Below are positions 60,079 to 64,000 of a DNA stretch of 64,000 nucleotides, in pieces. Made by a program: the position numbers and the translations under genes. Positions within the stretch are counted from its first letter, which is position 1. Each line of letters starts with the position of its first letter. The notes below the pieces were generated by a model. That model made no database searches and was not told where the DNA came from. It was given only the letters and a program-made list of their open reading frames with translations. The DNA comes from Larus michahellis (taxonomy: Eukaryota > Chordata > Aves > Charadriiformes > Laridae): positions 56,616,442-56,680,441 of the forward strand of contig NC_133897.1 of NCBI RefSeq assembly GCF_964199755.1, in the 5' to 3' direction.

Positions 60079-61347
60079 ACTTAATTTTTTGCTTTATTTT
60101 TGTCCTGTAAAAGGGGGACAGAGAAGCTCTTATTTTAATAGCAATAGTGTCAACAATATTAGAAATTTCACTCTGAAATTATACTGCTATGACCCCTTTT
60201 TAGCCACAGAAATTACTTTCTTGCATACAAATGTTTACATTTATAGCTCAGAAAAGGAATCTGCAATAGCCACAGAGGAGTGAGCAAAGCGCAGTGGAAT
60301 TCACCTGTGATTTTACTGCAGAAGAAGAAAATGTTCAATATTTTTGAGTCAAAATGACAAATTAGAATTTATAATGCTGGTAAAATTTAAAATCCAGGAT
60401 ACACACTAAGCAAACCGCTGATAGGATTTAAAATGCTGCATCCCACATACAGCTGGTGAAACAAAATGCAGGACTATTTAGCTCAAAACACCTCCTGGGC
60501 CCCACTGCACTGGAACAAGAAATCAGGAGCAACCTCTAGGAGAGGAGGAAGGGTAGTTTGATGACCCTGTTGTGACACTGAATATCTACCCAACTGCTTC
60601 CACCCCAGTACTCAAATATTTCCTACTGTCATCAAGGAAGCAATGAGGATGAGATAAAGCTCTTTCAGCCAGATCTAAAATGCTTTAAAAGGTAAGGTCT
60701 AGACTTGAGGTCTAACAATCAAGAGTTAGTAGTTTTTTAAAGGTAAATTTAGAAGTCCAAGTTGAGAAAGTGTTCTTAAACTGTAAGTCAGCAAAGCACA
60801 TACTTCAGTGAAAATGGCAGAAAATTATACTGATTCAATTTGTGCCTAGTGAGACACTGACAAAAAGTTACTGTAGGCAAAGAATTAGATTGTGAACTAA
60901 TCACTGAACGCCAGAACTATACTACTGTTAAGCGTTAACACAACTTGGTGATTTCTTTCCTTTCTTGTGGTGCAAGAAGTTGTTTGAGTCAACTCAAATG
61001 ATAAAAAAGTTTAACTCGTTACCTATGTTAATTGGTACACAAGCTTCTGAAAGTCTGAGATGTGAAAATCATTACATGATTCTTCACCAGTGTAGGCACA
61101 TCTTCCCTTTTCTCCTCTAGTACAAGCAAGACGGGAGGAAGGCAAGCACCAAGGTTTGGTGAATAAAGTCTTTACTCTTGGGAATTTAGGAACATGTTGT
61201 AAAAAGAAGTTTAATTCATTGCAAGACAGTCTTGGTTCATATAACAAAGCACGTGTATGAATCTGAATTCAGAGCAATTGGTAAACAGAGCAGTTTATTG
61301 CAGTTGGTAAAAAGCACAATTTTCAAACTGTAATGTTAGATACTTAC

Positions 61348-61470
61348 GGATCTTGGTCGCAGCACAACTTGAAACGCAAACAGACTATAAAAACTTTTCT
61401 TTAGGAAGGAGCTGAATAGCTTCTTGTACACTTCCCACATAACACGTTTCATATGCTCCCCCTCAGATGT
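61348..61470 (-). other. Candidate exon B, minus strand
   Basis: A 123-nt segment bounded by TTAATTAG and TCC|GTAAGTAT. It is open in the frame continuing from candidate exon A: 41 codons with EGEHMKRVMWEVYKKLF and FAFQVVLRPRS. The polypyrimidine tract is poor. A further acceptor-like site (TCCTCCCGTCTTGCTTGTACTAG, reading minus) lies at about 61120. No family is recognised. Confidence 0.25.
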
Positions 61471-62139
61471 CTAATTAACACATTTATATAAAGTGAAGAG
61501 CCCATAAAGATATCTTTAAGAGGAAAAGAAAAACAACCTGACTGTAAAAGTCATTACCCATTCTGTTGACCAGAAGCATTTCCCCTGCAAACTATTCCCA
61601 GTTTTGACATTAGAAAGATGCTACATCTCACTGCCTTACTCTAAAGACAAGTAGCTTGAATTTTTAAATTCCTCCTGTAATTGACATTTTAAAATTCTAA
61701 TTTGTTTTACAATTTCAATGTAAAATAGCATGTCCAAAGTGCCAGAGAAGAATGAATATTCTGTATTATAAAGTCGCAGAGAAAACTCAAACCTGAACTG
61801 TCTTTGAAGTCCTACATACAGTACACAATTTGGGATAACTCCCCACCCGGCGTGTTGCCGTATTACACAGACTCACACTCAGCAGATTTAAGTTATCTTA
61901 CTATGGTATTAGTAAAATGTAACAGCAATGCAGTTCACTGTTAAACACAGTAGCAAACAGCAACAAATGAAATTAATTTTTTGCTAGAAGAGAATTAATT
62001 AGTCATGAGTTACACAACTCCTTTACAACAACTGAACGGAAAGTCAGATGGACTTGACGCACAAGCACAATACAAACAAAACAGAATGGACAAGAAGTAC
62101 ATCAACCCAAACTTCCGAAAAAGAAGCTCAATGACTTAC

Positions 62140-62238
62140 CTTAAACTCTAAGAAGTCTGTTGAAGAAAGAACAATGCCCGTACTCTTAGTGTGTTCATTA
62201 CAGAAGAATCCCTTCATTAACAAGACACAGGCACTATT
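62140..62238 (-). other. Candidate exon A, minus strand
   Basis: On the minus strand a frame open for 33 codons ends TTTAAG|GTAAGTCAT, a near-consensus donor. It reads ...NEHTKSTGIVLSSTDFLEFK. A strong acceptor-like TTGTTCTTTCTTCAACAG at 62157 would instead define a 17-nt micro-exon with the same donor. The protein is not recognised. It may belong to a transcript of the neighbouring convergent gene or a non-coding RNA, or be chance. Confidence 0.25.
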
Positions 62239-64000
62239 TTATTTCATGGGCTCATGAAGGAAGGATGTATTTGTGCCATACTTTTTAATCACCAAATGCT
62301 ATTTCCAGAGCCATACTATGAAGTGGCTTTATCAACAAATGAGGAAGTGATATATCCTATCTCCATTAGAAACATGTGGGGAAAAAGAATGTTTGCCATA
62401 TGGAACAACGGAGAAAAACTAGTGAGGAAGTAAGTGCTTAAGTTTCCCGGATATCATAGCAAAAAAGGCAAAGCTTAAATTGGCTTTAAGTACATTATAT
62501 TTATAGATCTGAACATGTGTTCATGCATTTTACAGCTATTCAACAACATTTTGAAATTTTACTCTAATTGCAGAATTTCTCCTACGAGACAGAAAGGCGA
62601 ATCATTTTTAAGTTTTTGGTGCAGTACGATGAGGTTAGTAAGTTTATTACATCTACATTTTAATTCCTTGCTGATTCTTGACCAAATTATTGGAGTCTTT
62701 AGCAGTATGATGTACTTATAATTGTTGGGTCATATCCCGAAGTGCACTGGAGCAGCAGTTTAACAGATAGCATTGTGAAAAGCCCGTATTGATTAAACAA
62801 TGCTTCAAGATTATTTCCTCTATTCTCTTTCTGAAACCTTTACCTTTGTTGATGTCTGACACTCAGTTCCAGGAGTTTACAGTTATTACCAGAGGAGGCT
62901 GCCTTTCATCCCTGGGTCAACTGCAAAGCCAAAGTGGGAAAATGCATCTCCGCAATCTGCAAGGGCGGCTGATATGGGCTACTGTATGAACAGTCCCACC
63001 TCTTAAATCCTATTCCTTTCCTTTGTCCCTTCCAAACCCTGTTTCTTCTCATGTCTAGCTGGGAATGCTTCGTAACTTTCATCTCTTAAATAACATCATA
63101 TCTCTTTCCTCAAGCTCACCAAACATTGCAAAAAGTAGACTGCAGTGGGTTTTTTGTGAGCTTTATAGCACCTGACAAGGTTAAAAAAAAAAAAAGGGGG
63201 GGGGGGATACTTTATACTTCACTTTTCACAAAGACATTGATTAATTGATCCATAAATTCTAAAGACTATCTACAGCTCGTCAAGTCATCTCAGTTTTGCT
63301 GGTACGCGTCACAGATAACAATACTGATAGCTGCCATTCAAGCACAGTTTTGATTCTGGGATGAAGACTTAACCATTCTTGATATCAAGCGGGCGTTATG
63401 TTCTCAGTTCTCCAAGCAGCCTTTTTGGATACACTACCAAAACAATAAGGTCAATTGGGGGAAGACACAAGTGACTGGATTATGGTCATAAAAGTGCAAG
63501 TTACTCAGCTAGCACATTTCAATGTGTTAACCCCTCTTCCAGCTTGAAGTTGTTCCTGAAGGCAGTATTAAGCCAAGAGAGTTTATGCTGAAACAGATAA
63601 AGAAGTATACAGGACTATTCTACCTCAGCGAAAGACAAATTACTAAGAACAGTCTAATGTGATTCCCTGTGCTTTTCTACCTAACCATGCTTCAGGACTA
63701 CAAAAATATGTTTTCTGTGCAGTATATAAGAAGCTTAAAAGGAAACATATGTTTGGAAAACTGAACTAATGCTTTTATTTATTTTTAACTAAGTTTTCAC
63801 CCTCTACCTACTGCTTAAAAGCCAAGATCAACAACCAAACAAAACAAAAATTTACATATCTACTGCATGCTTAACGTGGCATGTTAAGAGCATGCCTGCA
63901 GCTGGAACTATTACTCATTTATTCTAGATTACAATATTCACTACTAGATTTTAGAATGGATCTTCCGCATATAGACAAGCTCTAAGAAAACCTCATTGCT

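Larger units (their letters stand above)
60079..64000. other. Flank with possible minus-strand exons, otherwise nothing recognised
   Basis: AT-rich sequence. An A13-G11 run lies at 63183-63206. Exon-like segments on the minus strand are listed separately. No MPLKIP coding sequence was recognised before the window ends. Confidence 0.5.

Overview
This window looks like a vertebrate, most probably avian, nuclear chromosome segment. It has one split gene with GT-AG introns, AT-rich introns and flanks, and four 5'-truncated CR1 LINEs whose 3' ends carry the CR1-type GATTCTATG-like terminus, as is typical of bird genomes. The species cannot be told from the sequence. No bacterial, plasmid, phage or CRISPR content is seen.

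The only gene recognised with confidence is CDK13 (cyclin-dependent kinase 13) on the + strand. Thirteen coding exons lie between 4790 and 38403. By comparison with the mammalian gene these are exons 2 to 14; exon 1, with the start codon, promoter and most of the N-terminal RS region, lies upstream. The 13 exons join in one frame to 1127 residues plus a TGA stop, and every junction is GT-AG. They encode the end of the RS region and a Lys/Ala/Ser/Thr-rich linker (4790-9200), the kinase domain with the PITAIRE helix (9475-29978), the CDK12/13-type basic C-terminal extension (32223-32428), and a Gln/Pro- and Ser/Tyr/Gly-rich tail ending RGRGRGLPY (35894-38403). CDK13 with cyclin K phosphorylates the RNA polymerase II C-terminal domain in the nucleus and supports elongation and co-transcriptional processing.

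Layout: 1-4789 intron 1; 4790-38403 exons and introns 2-13, with a 1.5-kb antisense CR1 in intron 4 and a 0.54-kb sense CR1 in intron 12; 38404 to about 38935 minimal 3' UTR, with further AATAAA signals to 42.7 kb; 42.7-64 kb largely gene-free flank with a 0.95-kb CR1, two MIR-like SINE relics, a short CR1 tail and a duplicated 110-bp segment. Possible minus-strand exons lie at 61.3-62.2 kb. In mammals the next gene is MPLKIP, convergent on the opposite strand; none of its coding sequence was recognised here.

The most useful observations concern CDK13 splicing: a 42-nt exon-like segment with strong splice sites in intron 9 that would insert a stop codon; an in-frame acceptor inside exon 13 that removes exactly 60 codons, matching a known human isoform difference as I recall it; and a 24-codon 3' extension of exon 13 relative to the mammalian protein as I remember it. 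No new multi-gene system is visible.
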